A DNA stretch of 64,000 bases, taken from the NCBI GenBank assembly GCA_018222965.1, contig JAAEZH010000012.1, positions 1 through 64,000 of the forward strand, given 5' to 3'. A program made the position numbers and the translations under genes. The stretch comes from Bacteroidota bacterium. Lineage in GTDB: Bacteria; Bacteroidota; Bacteroidia; Chitinophagales; Saprospiraceae. The first letter of the stretch is position 1, and the number at the start of each line of letters is the position of its first letter. Below are positions 11,206 to 18,731 of this stretch, piece by piece. The notes under the pieces are model-generated. The model ran no database searches. It was not told the DNA's origin and was given only the letters and a program-made list of their open reading frames with translations.

Positions 11206-11238
11206 TATAATCCATATCACAGAAAGTGTGACAAAAAA
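11206..11238 (-). promoter_or_regulatory. Candidate ECF-sigma promoter of the sigma gene
   Basis: Read on the minus strand: TTTTTTGTCACACTTTC, 8 bases, GGATTATA, ending about 40 bp before the sigma start codon. The same 17-mer and the same octamer, with a 9-base gap, occur at 11444-11477 facing the other way. An identical pair in one divergent region fits a -35/-10 pair recognised by the encoded ECF factor. The assignment is an inference from the duplication and position. Confidence 0.65.
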
Positions 11239-11399
11239 ATAATAATTCAACAGATTATTGTCACAGTCATCCGCTTATCGATTTATAGGTATGTACCTGT
11301 TGCAAACAACCAACCCGACAACCGGCATTCAGGAAACAGAAAGATTTATCAAGCTATAATACGAAACAGAGAATACGTCAATAGTGTGGCTTATACTAT

Positions 11400-11437
11400 G
11401 GGTTGTTCCTCGCGGAGCAGCCCTTTTTTATTTTTTC
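11400..11437 (+). terminator. Intrinsic terminator with no assigned upstream gene
   Basis: A 10-bp stem (GGGTTGTTCC / GGAGCAGCCC, two G-T pairs) with loop TCGC is followed by TTTTTTATTTTTTC. It closely resembles the terminator at 52982-53010. The T-run is only on the plus strand, yet no plus-strand gene lies between the sigma gene start (11165) and this site. It may end a small RNA or act as a leader or insulator before the secreted-protein promoter at 11444. Confidence 0.8.
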
Positions 11438-11443
11438 TCCACA

Positions 11444-11477
11444 TTTTTTGTCACACTTTCAAACGGCAGGGATTATA
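11444..11477 (+). promoter_or_regulatory. Candidate ECF-sigma promoter of the secreted protein/CHAT operon
   Basis: TTTTTTGTCACACTTTC, 9 bases, GGATTATA; the two elements match exactly the inverted copy at 11206-11238 in front of the sigma gene. A start site near 11485 would give an untranslated leader of roughly 90 nt before ATG 11577. This links the T9SS protein and CHAT genes to control by the neighbouring ECF factor (inference). Confidence 0.65.
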
Positions 11478-11576
11478 GGACGGATACAATGATCAAAGCC
11501 GGGATAAAAATTTTATTTTCGGGTTTTACGGATAGGTCATCGTCTCCAACTATTGACGAACAACAAATCAAAATTC

Positions 11577-13124
11577 ATGAGATTTTCCACACGATTTACA
11601 GCCGTGCTGCTGGCTATCGGGATGCCATTTAGCCTGCTGGCACAAACACCTCCCACCACTACCCTGACCCACGATAACGCTACACGGACAACAAGTTATG
11701 AGATCAACAACTTCAATGCCGGAGGTGATAAGTTTTACATCTTCGGAGACGGCTTGTGCAGCTGGGATAGTAGCACCGTACACGATCATCAATTCAGAGA
11801 TGATGGCGATTATGAATCAAGGACCTATGCCGTTGACCCCAAAACAGTAACACCTCCTGCAATTACGGTTATTCTGGATTCTGTCAACTATGTAAATACC
11901 GGTGTTCCCGCCGGATCAAGCGCCCCAAGACTTTCTATGGGTAGCAACCCGGTACAAGTGAATCGCAGTTGGGAAGCTGCTACAGGGTACGAGTTAGTCC
12001 TAATCGTATCCTTTCAACATCCAGGCACAGTCCCTGGTCCGATCGACGGGCAGATAGAACTCCTTCTGGACGGCAGCCTAAGCTACATGGACAACTTCTA
12101 TGCTGCCGACTGGGTTGATGGCCCTGGTGTCTACACCCCCCTTTCTTCTGGCCCTTTTGGCTCCAAGGTTTCCTGGGATTTTAGCGGACTCAACCCTGGT
12201 GAAGTACGGCATGTCTATGCTGAAGTATGGGTCGATCCGGGAACAAACAAACGGTTGGATACCAGAGCTCAAATGTTAGGACCAAACACGGGTTGTGATA
12301 CACCTTGTTATGATAATTTTCGCATGCTGCGTACCGACAAGCCCAAGGATCCAAATGAAATGTATGTCGACCTGGAATGTACTGAAGCAGGGACCCCGGC
12401 ACGCCAGACTCTCAATTATCTGGTTGACTTCTACAACCAGGGTACTGGTTATGCTAAGGATGCCATCCTAAAAATCGACTTCAACCAATACCTGGATCCA
12501 AATGATATTGTGATTACCGATTCCAGCCATCCATGTACCTTTTATATAGATCCGATCAGCGGAGACTTAACGATTGAGTTTATCAATATTATGCTCCCGG
12601 GGACCAACCAGATTTTTCCTACCATGATGTTCGCACCCGATCAGTGTGAAGCATTTGTAGAGTTTTCTTATTGCTCGCCCGCTTATATGGCTCCTGGCAT
12701 TCCAATACAAGCCGTTACCGATATATACTTTGATGCGGAGCCCCCTGTTCAGACAAATTACGTTTATTCCTGGCCGGAGCCTCATTGCTTCGCACAGACC
12801 ATTTGCGGTTATGGAAATGAAGAAGGCGGTGAAGACGATATGGATCGGTCCCTCCCTGGATATTCCTTCGCTTTCGAGGCTTTCCCGAATCCGGTGCAGG
12901 AGCAGTGTCAGATTGAGGTGAGCATCCCGGAAGGCGAGCAGGGCGTTTATCAAATCACACTGACCGATATTACCGGAAAAACAGTTAAAACACTTGGACA
13001 GCAAACACTGACTCCCGGCCAACACCAACGCTTCATGGATACCAGTCAGTTGCCCCGGGGCGTCTATTTCCTCCGGCTTCAATCAGGGGATCGCATGGAA
13101 AGCCTTAAATTGGTGAAGCAATAA
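11577..13124 (+). CDS. T9SS-secreted protein of the ECF/CHAT module
   Basis: The 515-residue product begins with a signal peptide (MRFSTRFTAVLLAIGMPFSLLAQ region, cleavage near residue 23). It ends in a T9SS type A sorting domain (about 430-515: FEAFPNPVQEQ, DITGKTVKTL, LPRGVYFLRL, LKLVKQ). The middle is beta-rich. Residues about 255-390 resemble DUF11/CARDB-like repeat-wall domains (LNYLVDFYNQGTGYAKDAILKI). No catalytic motif is seen. An upstream in-frame TTG at 11553 lacks support; ATG 11577 starts directly at the signal peptide. The CHAT-lipoprotein gene follows 8 bp later, so the two are cotranscribed. Its position next to the ECF factor and CHAT protease suggests it is the exported output or substrate of this module, but its function is unknown. 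Confidence 0.85.
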   Translation: MRFSTRFTAVLLAIGMPFSLLAQTPPTTTLTHDNATRTTSYEINNFNAGGDKFYIFGDGLCSWDSSTVHDHQFRDDGDYESRTYAVDPKTVTPPAITVILDSVNYVNTGVPAGSSAPRLSMGSNPVQVNRSWEAATGYELVLIVSFQHPGTVPGPIDGQIELLLDGSLSYMDNFYAADWVDGPGVYTPLSSGPFGSKVSWDFSGLNPGEVRHVYAEVWVDPGTNKRLDTRAQMLGPNTGCDTPCYDNFRMLRTDKPKDPNEMYVDLECTEAGTPARQTLNYLVDFYNQGTGYAKDAILKIDFNQYLDPNDIVITDSSHPCTFYIDPISGDLTIEFINIMLPGTNQIFPTMMFAPDQCEAFVEFSYCSPAYMAPGIPIQAVTDIYFDAEPPVQTNYVYSWPEPHCFAQTICGYGNEEGGEDDMDRSLPGYSFAFEAFPNPVQEQCQIEVSIPEGEQGVYQITLTDITGKTVKTLGQQTLTPGQHQRFMDTSQLPRGVYFLRLQSGDRMESLKLVKQ

Positions 13125-13132
13125 AAACTTAA

Positions 13133-16063
13133 ATGCACAACCCTGTTTCTAAGGTTCTTTTTTTCGGACTATTACTGCTTGTCGGCCTAATGGCTTGCCA
13201 GTCACAAGAGTCCACAGAAAACGAAATGATCAATCAGGAGAGGACTCCTTCCGGGGAGCTCCTCTCTCGTTTGTTTGAACAACGTCTGGCTACAGATACC
13301 CTTTTTAGTCAAGCCCTTTGGGATACGGCTTTCGCCGAATGCAGATACGTGGCTGACACCTATGCAGAATACCAGTTGTGGGACAGCGTCTTTCGGGTCA
13401 ACCGGGAAGTTTTTGGCAAGGCCTTTAAACAAGACTTCACGGCTTCCCTCCCTTTTCTGGAATCAAGCCTGGATTTATACAACCAACTCCCCGACACCCT
13501 GCAGGCACGGATATACGAATTGATCGGCTACATACACTATGTCGGAACCAACTATGCCCATTCGGCGAAAGCCTATAAACGCTGCATGGAACTATGGGAG
13601 CCCTATTACCTTTCCAGGAGTTTACGCAACGCCTATAATATGTTGGGGAACAATTATACCTACCTGGGCGATTACAACGGGGCTATTCGGGTATATGAGG
13701 CGGCGCTTGCAAAGATGAAAGACATAGGAGATGCCCGGGCAATGGAAGCTTACCACGACAACATTTCGGGCTCTTATATGGCGCTAAAAAAATTCGCGAA
13801 AGCGGAAGAACATATCAGACAGGCCCTTGCCCTTAATCCGGAGGCCAAATCCAAATACCAGTACAGGTTGGCCGAAAACTACAAGGATGCGGGTGATTTT
13901 GATCGGGCCATTGAGGCGGCATTGAATTCCCTTGACATACGCCCCGCCACTGCAGAAGAAGACCAACGACCACTTACCAGCTATTACGAATTACTGGCAG
14001 AGGCCCATCTGTATAGGGGCGATGTAGCAGAGGCTATTCGGTATTCGAAACTGGGGTTGCAAACAGCTTTGGAAGAATACCCCGACCGCCCCAGAGAACA
14101 TGCCAAAGCCCGGGTTTATCTGGCAGAAGCACAGATCGAGGCCGGCCAAAACACTGCCGCCCTGGCCAACTTACAGGCAGCACTGAGCGAATTTATTCCG
14201 ACATTCCAACCAGCGGGAATAAACGACCTTCCCAAACCCGAACAACTAAACCGGGAGACCTGGCTGATGATCTGCCTGAAATTTAAGGCAAAAGTCTACG
14301 AGCAGCTTTATGAACAGACCGGACAAAAGCAATATTTGCAATTAGCGAGCCGGCATTATGCCTTGTCGCTCGACCATGTTAACGACATCCGCAAATGGTA
14401 TACCGCTTCTGAAAGTAAAACCTATTGGGGCAAGTATGCCATTCCGTATATCGAAGGAGCGGCTGCTGGTCAGTTACAACTCCGGGAACTGGATCAGGAT
14501 CAGGATCAAAGTCGCCTGGATTCTGCTTTTCAATGGGTGCAGACTTCCAATGCGTATTTGCTGCGCGAAAGAGTGCTTGAAGATCAGGTTCTTCTACTTG
14601 CCGGTGTAGCCCCGGATTCTGTCACCTTACTCCGTGCGCAGCGGGCAGAGGTGATCGCTGTCAAAGAGGCCTTGCAAACCGATTTGACGGAGGCAGTGAG
14701 AGACAGCCTTTTGCAGGCCCGGCAGGAACAATCAGATGCTTTTGAGTTGTTGCAATCTCAGTTGAAAAGGCAATATCCGGATTACGCCCGCATGCGGGCT
14801 GAGATTCCGATACGCAGCATCTCGGAAGTTCAGGAGCAATTGAATGATGGCGAGCTGTTGTTAAAGTATTTCGTTGGCGAAAAAAATATTTTGGCATTTG
14901 CCCTGCAGCCACAGGAAGTGCAGGCTTATTCCATCCCCCTGAACGATTCCTTGCTGAACAACATAGACGTTTATCGCCGCAGTTTATCGGATTTGGACGA
15001 CATCCGGGAATCGCGAGAATCGGCTGAAAAAGCCTTCCTGGAAAGCGGCCGTTGGCTGTATCAAAAACTGGTAGCTCCGGCTCTGAATTCCGCTTCTGCT
15101 ATAGAAAAGATCAGCATCATCCCCGATGGTTTACTCGGGTATTTGGTCTTTGATTGCCTGCTGCTGGAGCCTGCCGATTCCTGGCTGGATTACGAGGCTT
15201 TCCTAATTGGCAAATACAACATCAACTATTATTACGCCGTCGGACTTACAGAACCGGGGATGGCTGTTCAAAACAACGGGGGCTTTGTCGGTTTTGGGAT
15301 TGAATACTCGGATGAATTGCTGGAAGATTTGCAGGTCAGTGCGAAGGATTCGGTGCAAAACGACAGCATCCATCCTGCCTTACGCGGTAAGAAATTCGGT
15401 CCGCTCAATTTTGCCGATGACGAAGTCTACTCCATCCAAAAAAGACTCGGTGGAGACGTTTACATCAACGAACAAGCCACCAAAAAACAGTTTCTGGACA
15501 TCAGCAGTCAACATCAGTTTATCCACATTGCTGCACATGGTTTCCTGGATGAAAATCCGAATACAGATGAGGCTTATCTCATCTTCCATCCCGAACAAAA
15601 TGACGATCAGTATTTGCTGGGGCTGTCAGAACTTTACCAGCAGGAACTCTCGGCCGACCTGGTCGTACTAAGTGCCTGCCAAACCGGTATCGGCAGCCTC
15701 CGGGAAGGCGAAGGCATCATGAGCATTGCCCGGGCCTTTCAGGTAGCCGGAAGTCGATCTGTCGTTGGCAGCCATTGGAACCTGACCGACCAGGCTACCT
15801 ACAAAATCATGGACCTCTTTTACCAAAACCTGGTCATGGGCCAAACAAAAAGCGAAGCCCTTCGCCTGGCTAAACTGGAATACCTGAGCAATGACCGACT
15901 TTCCAGTCCGGCCTACCGCATTCCTGCCTATTGGGCCGCCACCCTGGTGATCGGGGATGACACGCCACTGCTTATTAACAAAAAAACCAACTATCTCTGG
16001 TGGCTGGGTGGCATTGGTTTGATTCTGGTCTTAGGCTTTGGAATGAGAAGGTGGTTGGTTTAA
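13133..16063 (+). CDS. CHAT-domain (caspase-like) protease with TPR repeats, lipoprotein with C-terminal membrane helix
   Basis: The 976-residue protein starts with a lipoprotein signal (lipobox LMAC, Cys22). TPR repeats fill about 100-420 (for example YNMLGNNYTYLGDYNGAIRVYE), then a helical linker. A C-terminal CHAT domain (about 620-945) carries the catalytic pair His802 (HIAAHGF) and Cys849 (VLSACQTG). A final hydrophobic helix (about 950-970) is followed by RRWLV. CHAT domains are caspase/separase-like cysteine proteases of clan CD that often cut a neighbouring partner protein. The lipid anchor plus a C-terminal helix place the protease and TPRs in the periplasm, facing the predicted periplasmic TPRs of the sigma-factor partner. 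It is cotranscribed with the secreted protein upstream. The substrate is unknown; candidates are the TPR membrane protein and the T9SS protein. An internal DQDQDQ stretch reflects a short DNA repeat. Confidence 0.9.
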   Translation: MHNPVSKVLFFGLLLLVGLMACQSQESTENEMINQERTPSGELLSRLFEQRLATDTLFSQALWDTAFAECRYVADTYAEYQLWDSVFRVNREVFGKAFKQDFTASLPFLESSLDLYNQLPDTLQARIYELIGYIHYVGTNYAHSAKAYKRCMELWEPYYLSRSLRNAYNMLGNNYTYLGDYNGAIRVYEAALAKMKDIGDARAMEAYHDNISGSYMALKKFAKAEEHIRQALALNPEAKSKYQYRLAENYKDAGDFDRAIEAALNSLDIRPATAEEDQRPLTSYYELLAEAHLYRGDVAEAIRYSKLGLQTALEEYPDRPREHAKARVYLAEAQIEAGQNTAALANLQAALSEFIPTFQPAGINDLPKPEQLNRETWLMICLKFKAKVYEQLYEQTGQKQYLQLASRHYALSLDHVNDIRKWYTASESKTYWGKYAIPYIEGAAAGQLQLRELDQDQDQSRLDSAFQWVQTSNAYLLRERVLEDQVLLLAGVAPDSVTLLRAQRAEVIAVKEALQTDLTEAVRDSLLQARQEQSDAFELLQSQLKRQYPDYARMRAEIPIRSISEVQEQLNDGELLLKYFVGEKNILAFALQPQEVQAYSIPLNDSLLNNIDVYRRSLSDLDDIRESRESAEKAFLESGRWLYQKLVAPALNSASAIEKISIIPDGLLGYLVFDCLLLEPADSWLDYEAFLIGKYNINYYYAVGLTEPGMAVQNNGGFVGFGIEYSDELLEDLQVSAKDSVQNDSIHPALRGKKFGPLNFADDEVYSIQKRLGGDVYINEQATKKQFLDISSQHQFIHIAAHGFLDENPNTDEAYLIFHPEQNDDQYLLGLSELYQQELSADLVVLSACQTGIGSLREGEGIMSIARAFQVAGSRSVVGSHWNLTDQATYKIMDLFYQNLVMGQTKSEALRLAKLEYLSNDRLSSPAYRIPAYWAATLVIGDDTPLLINKKTNYLWWLGGIGLILVLGFGMRRWLV

Positions 16064-16113
16064 CATACCCGCTAAACACCCACCATCAACTCTAAAATTT
16101 TGCCTAATTTTAA

Positions 16114-16160
16114 ATGCAACACCGGGAAGACCGGAAACCCTGGTCCAAACCTTGTTGCAT
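16114..16160 (+). other. Possible structured leader before the Lgt-like gene
   Basis: ATGCAAC (16114-16120) pairs with GTTGCAT (16154-16160), and inside it ACCGGG can pair with CCCTGGT with one bulged base. The structure ends 12 bases before the proposed TTG start at 16173, so it could affect translation. No known riboswitch family is recognised. Confidence 0.3.
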
Positions 16161-16172
16161 CAATAAAGGATT

Positions 16173-16961
16173 TTGAAAATACCATTCGAACCAGGCGTTT
16201 TAGGCTACTCCATAAACATGCATTTGATTCTGGAGTATCTGGCATTTTTCATAGGGTTCAGGTATTATGTCTATCTCCGAAAGCAGTCTCCGGATGTTAT
16301 AAATTCAAAAAACAGGCTCTCCATAATTCTGGGTGCTATTACAGGTGCATATTTAGGTTCGCGGATAGCAGGCTTTCTGGAGAACCCGGTCTTTGCATTA
16401 AATCAGGAAGGCATAATACACATCCTAAACTCAAAAACAATAATGGGTGGGCTTTTCGGAGGGCTGCTGGGTGTTGAACTAGCGAAAAAGATCATCAAGG
16501 AAAAACAATCGTCCGGAGATTTATTCACCCTGCCGCTCATTGCAGGGATCGCCATAGGAAGAACAGGCTGTTTTTTAAGTGGAACGAATGAATTCACCTA
16601 CGGAACTCAAACCTCCTTTTTCACTGGCATGAACCTGGGCGATAACATTCTGAGACACCCCATTGCCCTGTATGAAATAGTCTTTTTGGTTTTGCTGTTT
16701 ATCTCCATTCAATATTTAAGGAAAAATGAAAAAGCCCGGGAGAATGGCGACTTATTCAAAATCTTTATGCTCGCCTATTTTGGTTTCCGTTTTCTTATAG
16801 AATTCATCAAGCCCAATGTCTTTTTTATAGCTCGTTTAAGTTCGATCCAGTGGCTATGCATTATATGTTGGATTTACTACTACAAAACACTAGGAGCATG
16901 GCTTAATTTTTTGCCTTTACGGCGAATAACCACTCCTCAAACACCGATTAAAAAGCTATAA
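16173..16961 (+). CDS. Lgt-like (prolipoprotein diacylglyceryl transferase family) membrane protein, probably non-canonical
   Basis: A 262-residue polytopic protein with the Lgt fold signature: GRTGCFLSG (Arg130, matching the essential Arg of Lgt), HPIALYE (His162) and FRFLIEF (Arg206). Canonical Lgt moves a diacylglyceryl group from phosphatidylglycerol to lipoprotein Cys. Here the segment that normally reads FHGG is LFGG, so the usual active-site His is missing, and NGE is replaced by SGT. A different lipid-related reaction is therefore likely. The start is taken as TTG 16173, which gives the family-typical N-terminus; the first ATG (16218) would lose part of the first helix region. It is followed 3 bp later by a radical SAM gene that resembles tetraether lipid synthases, pointing to lipid modification. 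The housekeeping lgt is presumably elsewhere. Confidence 0.8.
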   Translation: MKIPFEPGVLGYSINMHLILEYLAFFIGFRYYVYLRKQSPDVINSKNRLSIILGAITGAYLGSRIAGFLENPVFALNQEGIIHILNSKTIMGGLFGGLLGVELAKKIIKEKQSSGDLFTLPLIAGIAIGRTGCFLSGTNEFTYGTQTSFFTGMNLGDNILRHPIALYEIVFLVLLFISIQYLRKNEKARENGDLFKIFMLAYFGFRFLIEFIKPNVFFIARLSSIQWLCIICWIYYYKTLGAWLNFLPLRRITTPQTPIKKL

Positions 16962-16964
16962 AGG

Positions 16965-18359
16965 ATGCCTGCCAGAAAATATACCTATTACGATCATACC
17001 ATTAGCCTTTGCCCGGAATGCCTGAAACGGATCGATGCAAAAATTGTATTCGAAAAGGAGAAGGTTTACATGCTCAAAAGATGTCCGGAACACGGCAGGT
17101 CAAAGGTGCTAATTGCAGATGATATTGCGTATTACAAAAACATCAGAAATTACAACAAACCATCCGAAACGCCCTATAGATTTAATACGGATACACACTT
17201 TGGCTGTCCCTATGATTGTGGCCTATGCACGGACCACGAACAACATTCCTGTCTGACGGTGGTAGAAATTACCGACAGATGTAATCTAAGTTGCCCAACC
17301 TGCTATGCGGGCTCCTCCCCCACTTATGGAAGACACCGAACTTTGGAGGAAGTAAAAAGCATGTTGGACACCATAGTGGAAAATGAAAGAGAACCCGATG
17401 TGGTCCAGATCAGCGGTGGGGAACCGACCATTCATCCACAGTTTTTTGAAATTCTGGATTATGCCAAATCGCTTCCCATTAAACACTTAATGGTCAATAC
17501 CAACGGCATACGTATTTCCAATGATTTCGAGTTTGCCCGTCGCCTTAAAACCTACTCGCCCGATTTCGAAATTTACCTGCAGTTTGATTCCTTTGAAAAT
17601 TCCGTTTTAAGAACCATGCGAGGCGCCGACTTGGTGAAAGTCAGGGAAAACGCATTAAAAAATCTAAATAAATTAAACCTCTCCACCACCCTGGTAGTCA
17701 CTTTACAAAAAGGACTCAATGACCAGGAAATTGGGAAAACGATAAACTTTGCGCTCCGGCAAAAATGTGTGCGAGGAGTCACCTTCCAACCCACTCAAGT
17801 TGCCGGCAGACTGGAAAATTTCAATACAGAAACAGACCGGATCACCCTGACGGAAGTAAGACGTAAGATACTGGAGCAAACAGACTTTTTTGAAGCAGAT
17901 GATCTGATTCCCGTACCCTGCAATCCGGATGCTCTGGTTATGGGCTATGCCTTGAAACTGGAGGGAAATGTACTCCCCTTAACGAGGTACATAAATCCTG
18001 CCGATCTGCTGGACAACAGCAAAAACACCATAGTCTACGAGCAGGACGAGGACTTAAAGCAACAAATGTTTGACATTTTTAGCACGGGCATTTCTCCAGA
18101 CAAAGCCTCCACCAAATTACACTCCTTACTTTGCTGTCTGCCATTCGTAGAAGCTCCCGAACTGGGATACGACAATCTCTTCCGAATTATAATCATGGAG
18201 TTTGTGGACGCCTATAACTTTGATGTAAGATCTATTAAAAAATCCTGTGTACACATTGTAAATAAAGACAATAAAATCATCCCTTTCGAAACGATGAACT
18301 TGCTTTATCGCGATGACAAGATCGAGCGTCTCAAACAATTACAAAAAGAGCAGTTATGA
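16965..18359 (+). CDS. Radical SAM protein resembling tetraether lipid synthase (Tes/MJ0619 type)
   Basis: The 464-residue protein has the radical SAM CxxxCxxC motif (Cys106, Cys110, Cys113) and ISGGEPTIHP for SAM binding. Its N-terminus has extra Cys pairs (CPEC at 16-19, CPEH at 40-43, CPYDCGLC at 81-88, Cys96). The C-terminus has the FVDAYNFDVRSIKKSCVH block and IIPFETMN. This layout (metal-binding N-terminus, central SAM barrel, C-terminal Cys block) matches the MJ0619/Tes family, whose archaeal members join lipid chains between sp3 carbons to make membrane-spanning tetraethers. Bacterial relatives are poorly characterised. The tight coupling to an Lgt-like gene (3 bp upstream) and a small membrane-protein gene (4-bp ATGA overlap) supports action on membrane lipids or lipoprotein acyl chains, but the substrate is an inference. 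An older proposal for the family, pterin methylation, remains an alternative. Confidence 0.85.
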   Translation: MPARKYTYYDHTISLCPECLKRIDAKIVFEKEKVYMLKRCPEHGRSKVLIADDIAYYKNIRNYNKPSETPYRFNTDTHFGCPYDCGLCTDHEQHSCLTVVEITDRCNLSCPTCYAGSSPTYGRHRTLEEVKSMLDTIVENEREPDVVQISGGEPTIHPQFFEILDYAKSLPIKHLMVNTNGIRISNDFEFARRLKTYSPDFEIYLQFDSFENSVLRTMRGADLVKVRENALKNLNKLNLSTTLVVTLQKGLNDQEIGKTINFALRQKCVRGVTFQPTQVAGRLENFNTETDRITLTEVRRKILEQTDFFEADDLIPVPCNPDALVMGYALKLEGNVLPLTRYINPADLLDNSKNTIVYEQDEDLKQQMFDIFSTGISPDKASTKLHSLLCCLPFVEAPELGYDNLFRIIIMEFVDAYNFDVRSIKKSCVHIVNKDNKIIPFETMNLLYRDDKIERLKQLQKEQL

Positions 18360-18556
18360 TATTTTTAATGGATGGAAACGGGCTTTTGGGTTTGGTGATA
18401 ATCGCCTATTTGGTTTGCCACATTCCCGCAATAATCACATTAATCATCGGACTGGCAAGATTGAAAACGAGGCCGGAAAACGCCAAAAAATTCTTGATAT
18501 TTTCAGGAATCTACTTCCTGATAGGCGCTGGTGTTTGTGGGGCTATGTTGACATGA
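18356..18556 (+). CDS. Small two-helix membrane protein translationally coupled to the radical SAM gene
   Basis: The 66-residue product has two hydrophobic helices (about 8-30, LLGLVIIAYLVCHIPAIITLI; about 46-63, FLIFSGIYFLIGAGVCGAM) joined by a basic loop. ATG overlaps the radical SAM stop (ATGA), a clear sign of translational coupling. It may anchor or assist the radical SAM/Lgt-like pair at the membrane. No family is recognised. Confidence 0.7.
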   Translation: MIFLMDGNGLLGLVIIAYLVCHIPAIITLIIGLARLKTRPENAKKFLIFSGIYFLIGAGVCGAMLT

Positions 18557-18654
18557 GTAAAGGTTACTCTCCGCCCTTCCCGGTGGGAAGCAATAGTTGG
18601 CCAGATAGTTCGTTTACCTGGTTTGCGTGGCTACTGAAAGTCCTACAGCTATAA

Positions 18655-18682
18655 AAAATGACCTTTTTAAGTCATTTTGATT
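18655..18682 (+). terminator. Probable terminator of the Lgt-like/radical SAM operon
   Basis: AAAATGAC (18655-18662) pairs with GTCATTTT (18671-18678) across an 8-base loop, followed by a T-rich stretch. The stem is AT-rich and of modest strength. It separates the operon from the AT-rich esterase gene. Confidence 0.5.
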
Positions 18683-18731
18683 TTGGGAAATAAATTACTC
18701 AATACACTGGATTCAATTAAAAAACCAATCA

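Noticed and set aside
11291-11359. 22-codon plus-strand frame before the orphan terminator
   Set aside because: Too short and without codon or motif support. Kept only as a possibility within the small-RNA finding.
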